Shown here piece by piece: positions 33,010 through 40,668 of a DNA stretch of 64,000 nt (its first letter is position 1; each line of letters begins with the position of its first letter). The stretch spans positions 1,736,001-1,800,000 of the forward strand of contig CAWFMF010000004.1 of assembly GCA_963816985.1 (NCBI GenBank). Reading direction: 5' to 3'. The notes under the pieces were generated by a model that saw only the letters and a list, made by a program, of their open reading frames with translations, searched no databases and had not been told where the DNA came from. The position numbers and the translations under genes are program-made. The stretch is from JAIVJM01 sp963816985. Lineage in GTDB: Bacteria > Acidobacteriota > Blastocatellia > Pyrinomonadales > Pyrinomonadaceae.

Positions 33010-33273
33010 ATGGCAATGAAATTACTCAGGGCGCGCGAGACGGCCACGGCCTTCGTTCACGTCGTTCACACGGACACGTCCAAAGTGATGGAGGACGGGA
33101 AGCCGGACGGGAACTTCGTCAGGGTCTTCCGTCACGACAGCGACTTCACCGGCACGGGGCTCACGAAGGCGCAGTACGTCGCCCGCATCAGGCGGCAGAT
33201 AAAGCTGGAGCTTCTGGGAGGCAACGGGCTGGACGAGGGCGCGGCGCTGGCCGGTGAGGGCAGCGACTTCTAG
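33010..33273 (+). CDS. Small phage protein, unknown
   Basis: An 87-residue protein (MAMKLLRARETATAFVHVVH, then DFTGTGLTKAQYVARIRRQI). GAGGTGAG 4 bases before the ATG at 33010 supports translation. No domain recognised; small genes after the fibre gene are often fibre or lysis accessories. Confidence 0.55.
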   Translation: MAMKLLRARETATAFVHVVHTDTSKVMEDGKPDGNFVRVFRHDSDFTGTGLTKAQYVARIRRQIKLELLGGNGLDEGAALAGEGSDF

Positions 33274-33295
33274 CAGCAACGGTCGGAGGTGTGAA

Positions 33296-33457
33296 GTGAT
33301 TATCTTTCTGAAACTTTACCTCGCCCTGTTAATGCTCGGCGGCGGCGTTGACGGGCCAGCGCCCACAGTAGGGGCGTCGAAGGCGAAGAAGAGCGGGCCG
33401 CGCGTGTGTGTCGTTACCCGGCACGCGGACGGCACTATTAAATGCGTCTGTCAGTGA
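33296..33457 (+). CDS. Small exported or membrane phage peptide
   Basis: A 53-residue ORF from GTG 33296, with GGAGG at 33284-33289. It starts MIIFLKLYLALLMLGGGVDG, a hydrophobic export-like segment, then a Lys/Ser stretch and two cysteines near the end (RVCVVTRHADGTIKCVCQ has three). Its size and hydrophobic start would suit a lysis-related or moron peptide. No family recognised. Confidence 0.45.
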   Translation: MIIFLKLYLALLMLGGGVDGPAPTVGASKAKKSGPRVCVVTRHADGTIKCVCQ

Positions 33458-33484
33458 CGCGATGATTTGACGAGGAGGATTGTT

Positions 33485-33796
33485 ATGACGAAGAGACCAC
33501 CGACACAGATTGAGAACGCGGACGTGCTGCTGACCGAGGAGCCGCTCGCGCCCTCCGCTCCGGTGAAGCGCAAGCTCTCAAGTCTGGAAACGGGCGACAG
33601 GGTCAGCTACGTGGTCAACCGGGCTTACAGCCCCGGCGAGGCCCCAGACATCGCCTCGGCGACCGTGACGAAGATTCACGACAAGAAGGGGGGCGTCGTA
33701 GACCTTGAGGTGGAGGGCGACGAAGAGAAGAAGACCTCCGTCCGCTACTCGGAGCGTCACGAGCCGCACACTTGGCACTTCGCGCCGCAGGAGTGA
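33485..33796 (+). CDS. Small phage protein, unknown
   Basis: A 103-residue protein. GAGGAGG 6-13 bases before the ATG at 33485 decides the start. The sequence LETGDRVSYVVNRAYSPGEA, then SATVTKIHDKKGGVVDLEVE and VRYSERHEPHTWHFAPQE, looks like a small SH3-like beta barrel. A terminator follows, making this the last gene of the rightward late operon. Confidence 0.6.
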   Translation: MTKRPPTQIENADVLLTEEPLAPSAPVKRKLSSLETGDRVSYVVNRAYSPGEAPDIASATVTKIHDKKGGVVDLEVEGDEEKKTSVRYSERHEPHTWHFAPQE

Positions 33797-33822
33797 AGAC
33801 GGCAAGGCATGAGTAGCGTAAC

Positions 33823-33857
33823 AAAGGGCCGCCGAAGTGAGCGGCCCTTTGCCTTTT
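33823..33857 (+). terminator. Intrinsic terminator of the late operon
   Basis: AAAGGGCCGC (33823-33832) pairs perfectly with GCGGCCCTTT (33841-33850), loop CGAAGTGA, followed by GCCTTTTT. It ends the rightward structural-gene operon and lies between convergent genes. Confidence 0.85.
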
Positions 33858-33866
33858 TACCGCGTG

Positions 33867-34331
33867 CTAGGAAACCTCCGATGAAAGGATGCCAAGAGAG
33901 AACGCGTCAACTGCGGTTAGCTTCACCCGCCACACTACGCCGGGGGCGCTCGGAGGCGGAATGGAAACTTGGCCGGGGTGGAAAAGTCTAGCGTCTTTAA
34001 GGTGTATGAACTCGATTACATCTTTCACGCCTTCTTCATCCTCTGGGTCGCGCCCGCCTTCGGCGTATACCCCTCGCAAGGATTCTGCCATTTCCGAATT
34101 TCCGCCAGCCTCAAAGCCCGCAGCCATCGTGGACATGAACGCCTCTCGAAACTCGCCCCGGCCCATCGTTATTCCTGAAATAATAGTCCCGCCGACGGAA
34201 AGCGTCAGCCCGAAGCCGTAACCAACCTCGTTCGCTTGCTTGACCAGCATGTAAAGGATGCCATCAATGCCTTCCGCGACATCTTCCACGTCGGTTTTTT
34301 CGGGTTGATTGTTTGTAGACTCTTCGCTCAT
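33867..34331 (-). CDS. GvpU-like accessory protein
   Basis: A 154-residue protein. The core GIDGILYMLVKQANEVGYGF then TLSVGGTIISGITMGRGEFR and FIHLKDARLFHPGQ, ending WRVKLTAVDAFSLGILS, matches the GvpU-like family first named from gas vesicle clusters. No gas vesicle genes are nearby, so it is a cargo (moron) gene of unknown role. It is the only gene of its minus-strand unit, convergent with the late operon. Confidence 0.75.
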   Translation of the reverse strand: MSEESTNNQPEKTDVEDVAEGIDGILYMLVKQANEVGYGFGLTLSVGGTIISGITMGRGEFREAFMSTMAAGFEAGGNSEMAESLRGVYAEGGRDPEDEEGVKDVIEFIHLKDARLFHPGQVSIPPPSAPGVVWRVKLTAVDAFSLGILSSEVS

Positions 34332-34460
34332 TTCCTCCCGCCTTTCTTACTCGCCTTCTTCGGGGGACGGCCCCGCAAAACGTTGACTATTCTACCACCC
34401 TTCGCGTATCTTCCGGGGCGCTCTTAGCACTCACAGCCTACCTGAAGGGGGCCGCAGCGC

Positions 34461-35342
34461 GTGCCAGAAACTCCTCACCTGTTCGGCGGCGACTGGACTT
34501 CGGAAAAGCTCGAAAGAGTTCGTAAATACCTCGTGGCCTACGCCACGATAATGAGCAGGAAGAGGTTCCGCTTCGCCTACATAGATGCCTTCGCCGGGAC
34601 TGGCTACCGCACGAGGAACCGTGCCAGATCAATTCAAGACTCACTTATGGAAGAGTTTCGGGAGCCGGATTCGCAAGAATTTTTGGACGGCTCCGCGCGC
34701 ATCGCATTACAAGTGCGGCCCCGTTTCCACAAATACATATTCATTGAAGTTGACGCCAAGCGTGCAGCCGAACTCGAAACACTGAAGACCGAATTCTCCG
34801 AACTCGGCGATGACATTGTAATCATCCGGTCAGAGGCCAACGCTTACATACAAACGCTTTGCCGCAAGCCGATATGGCAGACCCGCCGCGCCGTCCTGTT
34901 CCTCGACCCCTACGGGATGCAGGTGTCATGGGAGACCATTCAGGCCATAGCCGAGACGCGGGCGATTGATTTATGGCTCCTTTTCCCCCTCGGCGTCGCC
35001 GTAAACAGGATGATGACGAGGGACGGAAAAATAAGTGCGGCGTGGCGACGAAAACTTGATATGATATTTGGCGCTACGGATTGGTACGAAGAATTTTACC
35101 GAACGAGCGTCACGTCCGACTTTTTCGGCGAACGGACTTCGACGCGCAAAGTGGGGGACTTCGATTCTATTGGTAATTACTTCGTCAGACGCCTTAAGAC
35201 CGTGTTCGCCGGGGTGGCCGATAACCCCCTGCCCCTACTCAACTCCCGAAACATTCCGCTGTATCTGCTCTGCTTCGCGTCCGGCAACCCGCGAGGCTCG
35301 GCCACCGCTATTAGGATAGCTCAGGACATTTTGAAGAGATGA
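34461..35342 (+). CDS. tcmP: Three-Cys-motif partner protein (TcmP)
   Basis: A 293-residue protein. It shows the TcmP pattern: a RFRFAYIDAFAGTGYR segment near residue 35-50 (Rossmann-like, IDxFAGtG), FIEVDAKRAAELETL, and AVLFLDPYGMQVSWETIQAI. This recalls a class I methyltransferase fold with a DPYG motif. Family function is unknown; it is named for always accompanying a gene with three clustered cysteines, which here follows after three bases. GTG start at 34461 with GAAGGGGG upstream. Common in phages and defence islands. Confidence 0.88.
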   Translation: MPETPHLFGGDWTSEKLERVRKYLVAYATIMSRKRFRFAYIDAFAGTGYRTRNRARSIQDSLMEEFREPDSQEFLDGSARIALQVRPRFHKYIFIEVDAKRAAELETLKTEFSELGDDIVIIRSEANAYIQTLCRKPIWQTRRAVLFLDPYGMQVSWETIQAIAETRAIDLWLLFPLGVAVNRMMTRDGKISAAWRRKLDMIFGATDWYEEFYRTSVTSDFFGERTSTRKVGDFDSIGNYFVRRLKTVFAGVADNPLPLLNSRNIPLYLLCFASGNPRGSATAIRIAQDILKR

Positions 35343-35345
35343 AAG

Positions 35346-36065
35346 ATGGGCGCTAAATCTACAATCGAATGGACGGAGGCGACGTGGAACCCCGTCACGG
35401 GCTGCACGAAGATTAGCCCCGGATGTGACAACTGCTACGCCGAAAGATTGGCCCTGCGGCTTCAGGCGATGGGGCAACCTAACTACCGGGACGGGTTCAA
35501 GCTCACCGTACAGGAGCGGATGCTTGAGTTGCCGCTGAAGTGGAAGGCTCCGCAAGTTATCTTCGTCAACTCCATGAGTGACCTGTTCCACAGGGACGTG
35601 CCGGAGGAATACATTCAAAGGGTCTTCGACGTGATGCAGCGGGCTCACTGGCACGTCTTCCAAGTGCTGACGAAGCGCTCGCAGCGCTTGATGAGGTTAA
35701 GCCCGAAACTGGACTGGCCGCCTAACGTCTGGATGGGCGTGAGCGTCGAGAATAGCGATTATACTTTCCGCATAGACCATCTGAGGCAGACGGCGGCGCG
35801 GGTCAAATTCTTATCTTTAGAGCCCCTCTTAGGGCCACTCCCCGGCTTGAATTTGCGCGACATTAATTGGGCGATAGTGGGCGGCGAGAGCGGCCCCGGC
35901 GCTCGCGTTGTGCGCGAGGAGTGGGTGATAGACATCCGCAACCAGTGCCAAGCCGCACAGGTTCCCTTCTTCTTTAAGCAGTGGGGCGGAACCCGTAAAA
36001 AGAAGGCTGGGAGAATGTTGGAAGATAGAACTTGGGACGAAATGCCCCGCGTCGTCGCCGCGTAG
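35346..36065 (+). CDS. DUF5131 / phage Gp37-Gp68 family three-Cys-motif protein
   Basis: A 239-residue protein, the partner of TcmP. It begins MGAKSTIEWTEATWNPVTGC and has the three-Cys motif C20-x6-C27-x2-C30 in GCTKISPGCDNCYAERLA, like a radical-SAM cluster site. Later motifs are VFVNSMSDLFH, VLTKRSQRL, GVSVENSDYTFRIDHLR and AIVGGESGPGAR. Family activity is not established; a radical-SAM-like reaction on nucleic acid is a guess from the cysteines and partner. Confidence 0.9.
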   Translation: MGAKSTIEWTEATWNPVTGCTKISPGCDNCYAERLALRLQAMGQPNYRDGFKLTVQERMLELPLKWKAPQVIFVNSMSDLFHRDVPEEYIQRVFDVMQRAHWHVFQVLTKRSQRLMRLSPKLDWPPNVWMGVSVENSDYTFRIDHLRQTAARVKFLSLEPLLGPLPGLNLRDINWAIVGGESGPGARVVREEWVIDIRNQCQAAQVPFFFKQWGGTRKKKAGRMLEDRTWDEMPRVVAA

Positions 36066-36092
36066 ACACCTCATGCTCTCTCTCACTCATAA

Positions 36093-36122
36093 GGAAGCCC
36101 GACCGCTAGCGGTCGGGCTTCC
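36093..36122. terminator. 30-bp perfect palindrome, bidirectional terminator
   Basis: GGAAGCCCGACCGCT followed by its exact reverse complement (36093-36122). It lies between the convergent DUF5131 and sigma factor genes and can end both transcripts; a short T/C-rich run follows on the right, and TTATGAGTGAG lies on the left. Confidence 0.8.
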
Positions 36123-36142
36123 TCCGCTATGGAGCAAAGCTC

Positions 36143-36784
36143 TTAAAGGTACGGGCGCAGCCTACGGCGCAGGATAGATTTACCCCTACAGATACGAGAC
36201 TTGACCGTCCCTTCCTTAGCCTGTGTGATCTCAGTGATGCGTAAGTAGCTGTTACCCTCTACGTAAAGCATCAGGGGGATGCGGAACTTCTCCGGCAGTC
36301 TCTCGACGGCCCGACCGAGGGCCTCCTTACGCAAGCGCTCGATGTGTGCTGCGTCCGGCAAGGGGCGCGAGTCTGCCACATCGAACTCTCTTGGCTTCCC
36401 ATCTTCCCCCCACCGCCGAAGGCCAGACCAGTTGGTAAAAAGGGCGTGGCGCTGAGTCCGCCGCCGCCGAAGCTCGCTGAAGGCCGCGTTCTTGGCAGCT
36501 CGGTAGATGTATGCCTTCTCGAAAGTTACCCGCGCACGGTAGAGCTTCAGGAAAACATCTTGAGCCAAGTCCGCAGCGTTATCGTAGTCTTCAGTAATAC
36601 GCCCGATGAAGCCAACGACTCGCCTTGAGTAGCGCCGCATGGCTTCGGTGAAAGACTCGTCGTATTCGGCGGGAGTGAGGTGTTCTAGTTCGCTCTCGCA
36701 CGGCTCCATCGGGGGGCGCTGAAGGAGGCTGACGAGTTGGGCGAATGAAAGTGACCCCCCTGAACTATCCTCATGGTCGCACAT
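36143..36784 (-). CDS. ECF-type RNA polymerase sigma factor
   Basis: A 213-residue sigma factor. Region 2 is at about 48-92 (RRYSRRVVGFIGRITEDYDN, then AADLAQDVFLKLYRA). Region 4 is at about 155-210 (AVERLPEKFRIPLMLYVEGN and EGTVKSRICRGKSILRRRL). There is no region 3, as in ECF sigmas. No anti-sigma gene is adjacent. It is within the prophage accessory region, downstream of a secreted-protein gene on the same strand, so it could direct phage or host transcription. Confidence 0.85.
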   Translation of the reverse strand: MCDHEDSSGGSLSFAQLVSLLQRPPMEPCESELEHLTPAEYDESFTEAMRRYSRRVVGFIGRITEDYDNAADLAQDVFLKLYRARVTFEKAYIYRAAKNAAFSELRRRRTQRHALFTNWSGLRRWGEDGKPREFDVADSRPLPDAAHIERLRKEALGRAVERLPEKFRIPLMLYVEGNSYLRITEITQAKEGTVKSRICRGKSILRRRLRPYL

Positions 36785-36800
36785 AACGGGCGTGGAAGGA

Positions 36801-37202
36801 TTAGTTACCCCGCACCTTCTTTAGAGCCTTAATAAACTTGCGCGTGAGATTCACCGAGTTGGGCTTCGAGATCGCGGATTGATGTTCGTCTTCCTCCCAC
36901 AGCACGCGCCGCCTGCCGCCGGGCTGGATCACGACCGCTGAGAGCTTACTCACCGGCGCGTCCGTGCGCGAGGTGAAGAGTAGAAGGAACTCGGCGTCGT
37001 CGGGCGAGTCCACGACTTCGAGGGCCTTGTACTTCGCCAGCTCGCGGAGGATGTTCTTGCGCGATTCGGCGAGTTCGGCGGTCACGTAGACTTTGCCCTT
37101 GCCGCTCAGTTCTGACACGTCGCCGTACTCCGGCAGCGGGCCTTCCTGAGCAAAGGCTGTGAGGGCGAGGCAGGCGGCTAGTAACAGGCTTCTAAATCTC
37201 AT
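36801..37202 (-). CDS. Secreted protein, unknown
   Basis: A 133-residue protein with a clear signal peptide (MRFRSLLLAACLALTAFAQE). The mature part has LSGKGKVYVTAELAESRKNI and LEVVDSPDDAEFLLLFTSRT, a small alpha/beta fold resembling secreted host proteins that bear a sub-domain of this type. It is probably a cargo gene expressed from the lysogen. It is upstream of the ECF sigma factor (16-base gap) and probably co-transcribed. Confidence 0.6.
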   Translation of the reverse strand: MRFRSLLLAACLALTAFAQEGPLPEYGDVSELSGKGKVYVTAELAESRKNILRELAKYKALEVVDSPDDAEFLLLFTSRTDAPVSKLSAVVIQPGGRRRVLWEEDEHQSAISKPNSVNLTRKFIKALKKVRGN

Positions 37203-37240
37203 GGCGCGGCAGTGTAGCGCGAAGGTCGGGCGAAAGAAAA

Positions 37241-37263
37241 GGGGCAGGGTAACTCCCTGCCCC
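37241..37263 (-). terminator. Intrinsic terminator for the minus-strand 37.3-39.5 kb operon
   Basis: 9-bp perfect stem GGGGCAGGG (37241-37249) with CCCTGCCCC (37255-37263), loop TAACT. On the minus strand the stem is followed by TTTTCTTTC, a good T-rich tail. Confidence 0.85.
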
Positions 37264-37296
37264 TCTCTTCAAAGGCTCAGTTGCGCCTTTAGTCAG

Positions 37297-37599
37297 TTAC
37301 CGCCCGTTGGACTTGCCGAAGGCGAGCGTCGCGCCCGCGAGCGGCCTGACGCCCTCCCGCTCAGCGACGATAATCCACCGCGCCAAGTGCTTGAACGTCT
37401 CGGCCTCGGAGACGAGTTTGCGGGTCGCCCCGGCGGGCCTCTGCGTCAGGCTCTCGGCGACCTTCGTAGCGAGGCCCTGACACGTTGCGGTAAGGGCGAG
37501 GCGTATTACCTCTGGCGTGGCCTCGTCGTTAACGAGTTCGAGCAGACGGTCTGCCGCGTTCTGAGCGCTCGTCGCCAGCGTCTCTCCCTCTTTAGTCAT
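37297..37599 (-). CDS. Small phage protein, unknown
   Basis: A 100-residue, mostly helical protein (MTKEGETLATSAQNAADRLL, then EVIRLALTATCQGLATKVAE and ETFKHLARWIIVAEREGV). Its ATG lies within the last codons of the zinc-ribbon gene, so the two are translationally coupled. No domain was recognised; as the partner of a sigma-like protein it might be an accessory or anti-sigma-type factor, which is only a positional idea. Confidence 0.5.
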   Translation of the reverse strand: MTKEGETLATSAQNAADRLLELVNDEATPEVIRLALTATCQGLATKVAESLTQRPAGATRKLVSEAETFKHLARWIIVAEREGVRPLAGATLAFGKSNGR

Positions 37600-38959
37600 T
37601 CGGTTTCTCCTCTTCTGCTTCTGCGTCAGTCTGCACGCCGTCGCGCAAACGGGCTTCCACGGCCTCCTTCGCCTCCAACTGTTGATGCGGGTCGGAGTCG
37701 GCTTCGGGCGCGGGCTTCGTGTCAGCGAAGGTCTGCCCGGCGGCTTCATCCGAGCGCACGGGCGCGTCGAGCGACGGGCGCTCGAACTTGTCCTGCGAGT
37801 GTCGGGTCTGCGAGCGGATGTATGCTCTTATCCGTTCGCGGTCTTCGAGGTCTTCGAGCTTGAGCTTTTTGGTAACGAGCAGGTCTTGAAGTATCTCCTG
37901 CACGATGTCGTCACGGTCTTGCGGGTGGTGGCCGTTGGCGGCAGTGACTTTCGCGCGGACGTACTTCTCCAACTCTTCGGGATTGTCGAGGAGCGTTCGC
38001 TTTCGCCTCCTCACGTTCTGCCCGGTGTCGGGGCAATCGTTCTTGCAGTAGTAGTAGGTCTTGATGACGTTGCCTCGCTTGTCCTTCACGCGGTCGCTCA
38101 CGTAGAGGTGGGCGTGGCACGTCTTACAAACCGGGTTGTCTTTGAGGCTGCGCCTTCCGCCGTGCTTGAGCTTGCCGGGCGTTCGCGTCGGCGGGCGCAT
38201 CTGCCTTCTCTCTGACTTCGGGCCGATGTCCTCGCAATCGTTCTCACAGCGGAAGTAAACGGTCTTGACGGTCTTCGCCTTGTTGACGTTGGTCGCCTTG
38301 ATTTTCAGCGGCCTCTTGCACGTCCTGCACGGAGGGTTGACGTAGTGCGTCTGAGGCGCGTCGGCGGGCACAATCTCAGCGTCCACGCGCGGAGGCTTGC
38401 CGAGCCGACAGTCGGGGCAGATGTACTTCTGCTTTCCTTTGAGCGGGCCTTTCGGAATTTTCCCGTCCTTCTTCTTCTCGACCTTGTGGATCGGGCAGAA
38501 CGACTCGGCCTGATTTCCTCCGGGCGGGAGATTCTTCGCCATCTCCGCGACGGTCGCCAGCACACCGAACTCCGGCGGCATAGGCTTCGGGTCGCCCTCG
38601 CCGACCCACTTCCACCCCGCGACGATGATTTCCTTCTCTTCCTCCTCCTCATCGTCGGGCTTGAGCAGAAATTCGGGCGGCGGGGCGAACTCGTATTCGT
38701 ACTCGCCCGCTTTGTTGCTGTATCTCCAATGGGCCTCGCCCTTCACTTCTAACAAGTGCCGGGCCGTGGCCTTATAGACGTGCAACCGGGCGTCCTGAAT
38801 GACGGTTTCGAGGAGGTCGGAGTACTTATTCGCGCGGATGAGGTAGCGCGTATCCTTGCCGTCGTAGCGGACGAGGTATTTCGCTCCGCCATCTTCATAA
38901 ACGAGGTAGCACGTCCGGCCTTCCGGCGGAGGCCATGCGAGTTTATTCTTCTCTGGCAT
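37592..38959 (-). CDS. Multi-zinc-ribbon protein with a sigma-70-like C-terminal region
   Basis: A 455-residue protein with an unusual layout. Residues 1-150: unknown N-domain with an acidic run (DDEEEEEKE). Then three zinc ribbons: C155...C181-x2-C184; C211-x2-C214...C238-x3-C242; C278-x2-C281...C305-x3-C309. The last two are tandem copies (CRTC...CENDC and CKTC...CKNDC). Residues 331-395 resemble sigma region 2 (QDRDDIVQEILQDLL), and 396-437 resemble region 3 (SLDAPVRSDEAAGQTFAD). Region 4 is absent. A phage transcription factor that engages RNA polymerase is the best inference. Confidence 0.55.
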   Translation of the reverse strand: MPEKNKLAWPPPEGRTCYLVYEDGGAKYLVRYDGKDTRYLIRANKYSDLLETVIQDARLHVYKATARHLLEVKGEAHWRYSNKAGEYEYEFAPPPEFLLKPDDEEEEEKEIIVAGWKWVGEGDPKPMPPEFGVLATVAEMAKNLPPGGNQAESFCPIHKVEKKKDGKIPKGPLKGKQKYICPDCRLGKPPRVDAEIVPADAPQTHYVNPPCRTCKRPLKIKATNVNKAKTVKTVYFRCENDCEDIGPKSERRQMRPPTRTPGKLKHGGRRSLKDNPVCKTCHAHLYVSDRVKDKRGNVIKTYYYCKNDCPDTGQNVRRRKRTLLDNPEELEKYVRAKVTAANGHHPQDRDDIVQEILQDLLVTKKLKLEDLEDRERIRAYIRSQTRHSQDKFERPSLDAPVRSDEAAGQTFADTKPAPEADSDPHQQLEAKEAVEARLRDGVQTDAEAEEEKPND

Positions 38960-39061
38960 ATCAACAACCTTTCCAAAATGGTGACGTTGATGTGCAGAGG
39001 GTCGCGCGGCGTCTTGGTGGATAACGCGCGGCCCTCCCTTCTCCGAGCGTCAGGCACGCTT

Positions 39062-39529
39062 CTAGGTCGCGTGCGTGTTCTCTCGGCGCTCACCTTCGGA
39101 GGCCGGGGCCAGAGCTTCTAATCGCTCCCGAACGCGGCGGATTTCGGCGCGGTTGCTGTTGAGGATGTGCGGAGGGAATTTGAACGCGCGAAAGCGACGC
39201 CAGAATTGCCAGAGTTGGCGGTGGTAGCGGGAGACGGGTTCATCGTCTTCGAGGACGGCGGCGATGACTTCCCGGCTACGCCTCGTCGCGCCCTCGTCTT
39301 CAGGGTTAATCTTGGCCCTGCGGAGGGCGGCGTTGATGGCCCTCGCGCGGGCTTGGTAAGCCTCAAGCCTGACAAGCGCGCGGTTCAGTTTGTCGGCCTC
39401 GGACACTTCGGGCAGCGTCTCGGCAACGCTCCCGTCGCGGCCTTTGGGTTGGAGTTGATGGTGGTCGGGAGGGAACGGGTAGGCTGAACCCGCGCCCTTG
39501 TGCGTAGACGCGGCTGTGCTATCATTCAT
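39062..39529 (-). CDS. Hypothetical helical phage protein
   Basis: A 155-residue protein, first gene of the minus-strand operon. N-terminal third is polar (STAASTHKGAGSAYPFPPDH), the rest helical and Arg-rich (KLNRALVRLEAYQARARAIN, QLWQFWRRFRAFKFPPHIL, RRVRERLEALAP). No family recognised. It is divergent from the HTH gene at 39842 across a 312-base control region. Confidence 0.5.
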   Translation of the reverse strand: MNDSTAASTHKGAGSAYPFPPDHHQLQPKGRDGSVAETLPEVSEADKLNRALVRLEAYQARARAINAALRRAKINPEDEGATRRSREVIAAVLEDDEPVSRYHRQLWQFWRRFRAFKFPPHILNSNRAEIRRVRERLEALAPASEGERRENTHAT

Positions 39530-39784
39530 GGGTTGACTTTCCCTTTCTTTGCGGAGAGCGGATGGTTAACGCCGAAGGCTCGGAAGAGTTCGCAGCTCGT
39601 CCGGGCCTCAACTTTTAGGGCTCTGGATACACTTCACCACAGAACCCCGCGCCTCGAATTTAAGGAATCCCTTCTAAGCGGACGCCCCTGACGCCATTCC
39701 CTTCGACGGCAGAGGCTGATGCGGAAAAGATTATAGGCCCTTCAATGATGTTTGTAAATCAAATCTTGAAGGGCCTATAAGATT
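39530..39784. promoter_or_regulatory. Divergent control region with operator-like hairpin
   Basis: Contains a 15-bp perfect inverted repeat, TTATAGGCCCTTCAA (39731-39745) with 39766-39780, loop 20 bases. It lies just before the rightward promoter at 39785, so it could be an operator for the lysogeny switch or a terminator for leftward read-through. Nothing else was seen in this gap. Confidence 0.6.
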
Positions 39785-39815
39785 TTGTCGCCGCCACTTT
39801 TTTTTCGCGTATAAT
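39785..39815 (+). promoter_or_regulatory. Rightward early promoter
   Basis: TATAAT at 39810-39815, with a weak -35 TTGTCG (39785-39790) at 19 bases. The downstream bases (GCTGCTCGG) resemble those at the ncRNA promoters. It would drive the HTH gene at 39842. Confidence 0.6.
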
Positions 39816-39841
39816 GCTGCTCGGAAGTACAATCCCCGTCC

Positions 39842-40072
39842 ATGAGCGAGAAGAAGCCGGAGATGCTCTCACCTAGCAAATACGCAGAGAAACATAATGT
39901 CCCTTACAGCACCGTGATGTTCTGGCTGCGGCGCGGCGAATTTAAGCAGAGGGCCGTCAAGCACCTGACGCCTAGCGGACACTATTATGAGATTCAGGCG
40001 ACCGCTCCGTTGCCGAGGTTGCCGCACGGCAGGCCGTCTAATAAATCCAAGACAGCGAAGACGAAGAAATAG
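39842..40072 (+). CDS. Small HTH DNA-binding protein (excisionase/MerR-like)
   Basis: A 76-residue protein. Residues 8-32 form a winged-helix start (MLSPSKYAEKHNVPYSTVMF) as in MerR-like/Xis-type proteins, followed by a wing and a basic tail (RPSNKSKTAKTKK). First gene of the rightward early operon, so a phage regulator (Cro- or Cox-like) is plausible. Confidence 0.65.
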   Translation: MSEKKPEMLSPSKYAEKHNVPYSTVMFWLRRGEFKQRAVKHLTPSGHYYEIQATAPLPRLPHGRPSNKSKTAKTKK

Positions 40073-40086
40073 GCGAGGCGCGGATT

Positions 40087-40599
40087 TTGGAAAACTTTTC
40101 CAAAAGTCGAACGGGTAGGCCGCGCGTCATTCAAGGCGCGGAGTTGAAGAGTGTTGTTGACCTTGCCACCGGCAACCCGAACGCGTCGGAGCGGACGCGG
40201 CAGAATAAGTTTTACCAACTCCGTGCGATGAACTTGCTAGACCTCTCGCTTGACGATGGCGCGGAGTATCTTTACCCATGGATATGGGGGCGACCTCACG
40301 AACCGAAGCCGGGCGATCACAAGGTCAGGTGGACTATCCTCGCCGAACTCGGAAGGATTGAGGACGCCGAAACCATGCGCGCCGTCGCTGCTCGTATCTG
40401 TGAGTTGAAGCCGCCAACCCGCGAGGCCCTGCGGATGATTCGGCGGTTCCGCATCGGAGGGGCGAAGCCGGGCGACTCTTTAGAGTTGGCAAATGAGTTG
40501 ATTGCAACGATTAACGACTATATGAACAGGCGGCCCGGACTTACCTTTGATGATGTGAGGGGCGCGCTCCGAACGGCGGCGGGACAACTCCCTTCTTAA
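40087..40599 (+). CDS. Phage early protein, unknown
   Basis: A 170-residue protein starting at TTG 40087. Core: RPRVIQGAELKSVVDLATGN, RTRQNKFYQLRAMNLLDLSL, then EPKPGDHKVRWTILAELGRI and RPGLTFDDVRGALRTAAGQL. The helical pattern would fit a DNA-binding replication or regulatory factor. Its stop codon begins the first 9-bp iteron cluster. No family recognised. Confidence 0.55.
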   Translation: MENFSKSRTGRPRVIQGAELKSVVDLATGNPNASERTRQNKFYQLRAMNLLDLSLDDGAEYLYPWIWGRPHEPKPGDHKVRWTILAELGRIEDAETMRAVAARICELKPPTREALRMIRRFRIGGAKPGDSLELANELIATINDYMNRRPGLTFDDVRGALRTAAGQLPS

Positions 40600-40632
40600 T
40601 GTCACTCATGTCACTAACGTCACTCATGTCAC
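40597..40632 (+). repeat. Iteron cluster 1: four 9-bp direct repeats
   Basis: TAATGTCAC, TCATGTCAC, TAACGTCAC, TCATGTCAC in tandem (36 bp). Consensus TMAYGTCAC. The same 4x9 layout recurs at 44616-44651 (opposite orientation) and 44890-44925. Confidence 0.85.
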
Positions 40633-40668
40633 AGCTAAAATTTTTAACAAAAACCTTATTTGATTTGC

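Noticed and set aside
33809..33991. Plus-strand ORF across the late terminator
   Set aside because: It reads through the intrinsic terminator and overlaps the GvpU-like gene on the other strand.
40597..40632. Iterons as a CRISPR array
   Set aside because: Units are 9 bp without unique spacers and recur inside a gene, so this is not CRISPR.
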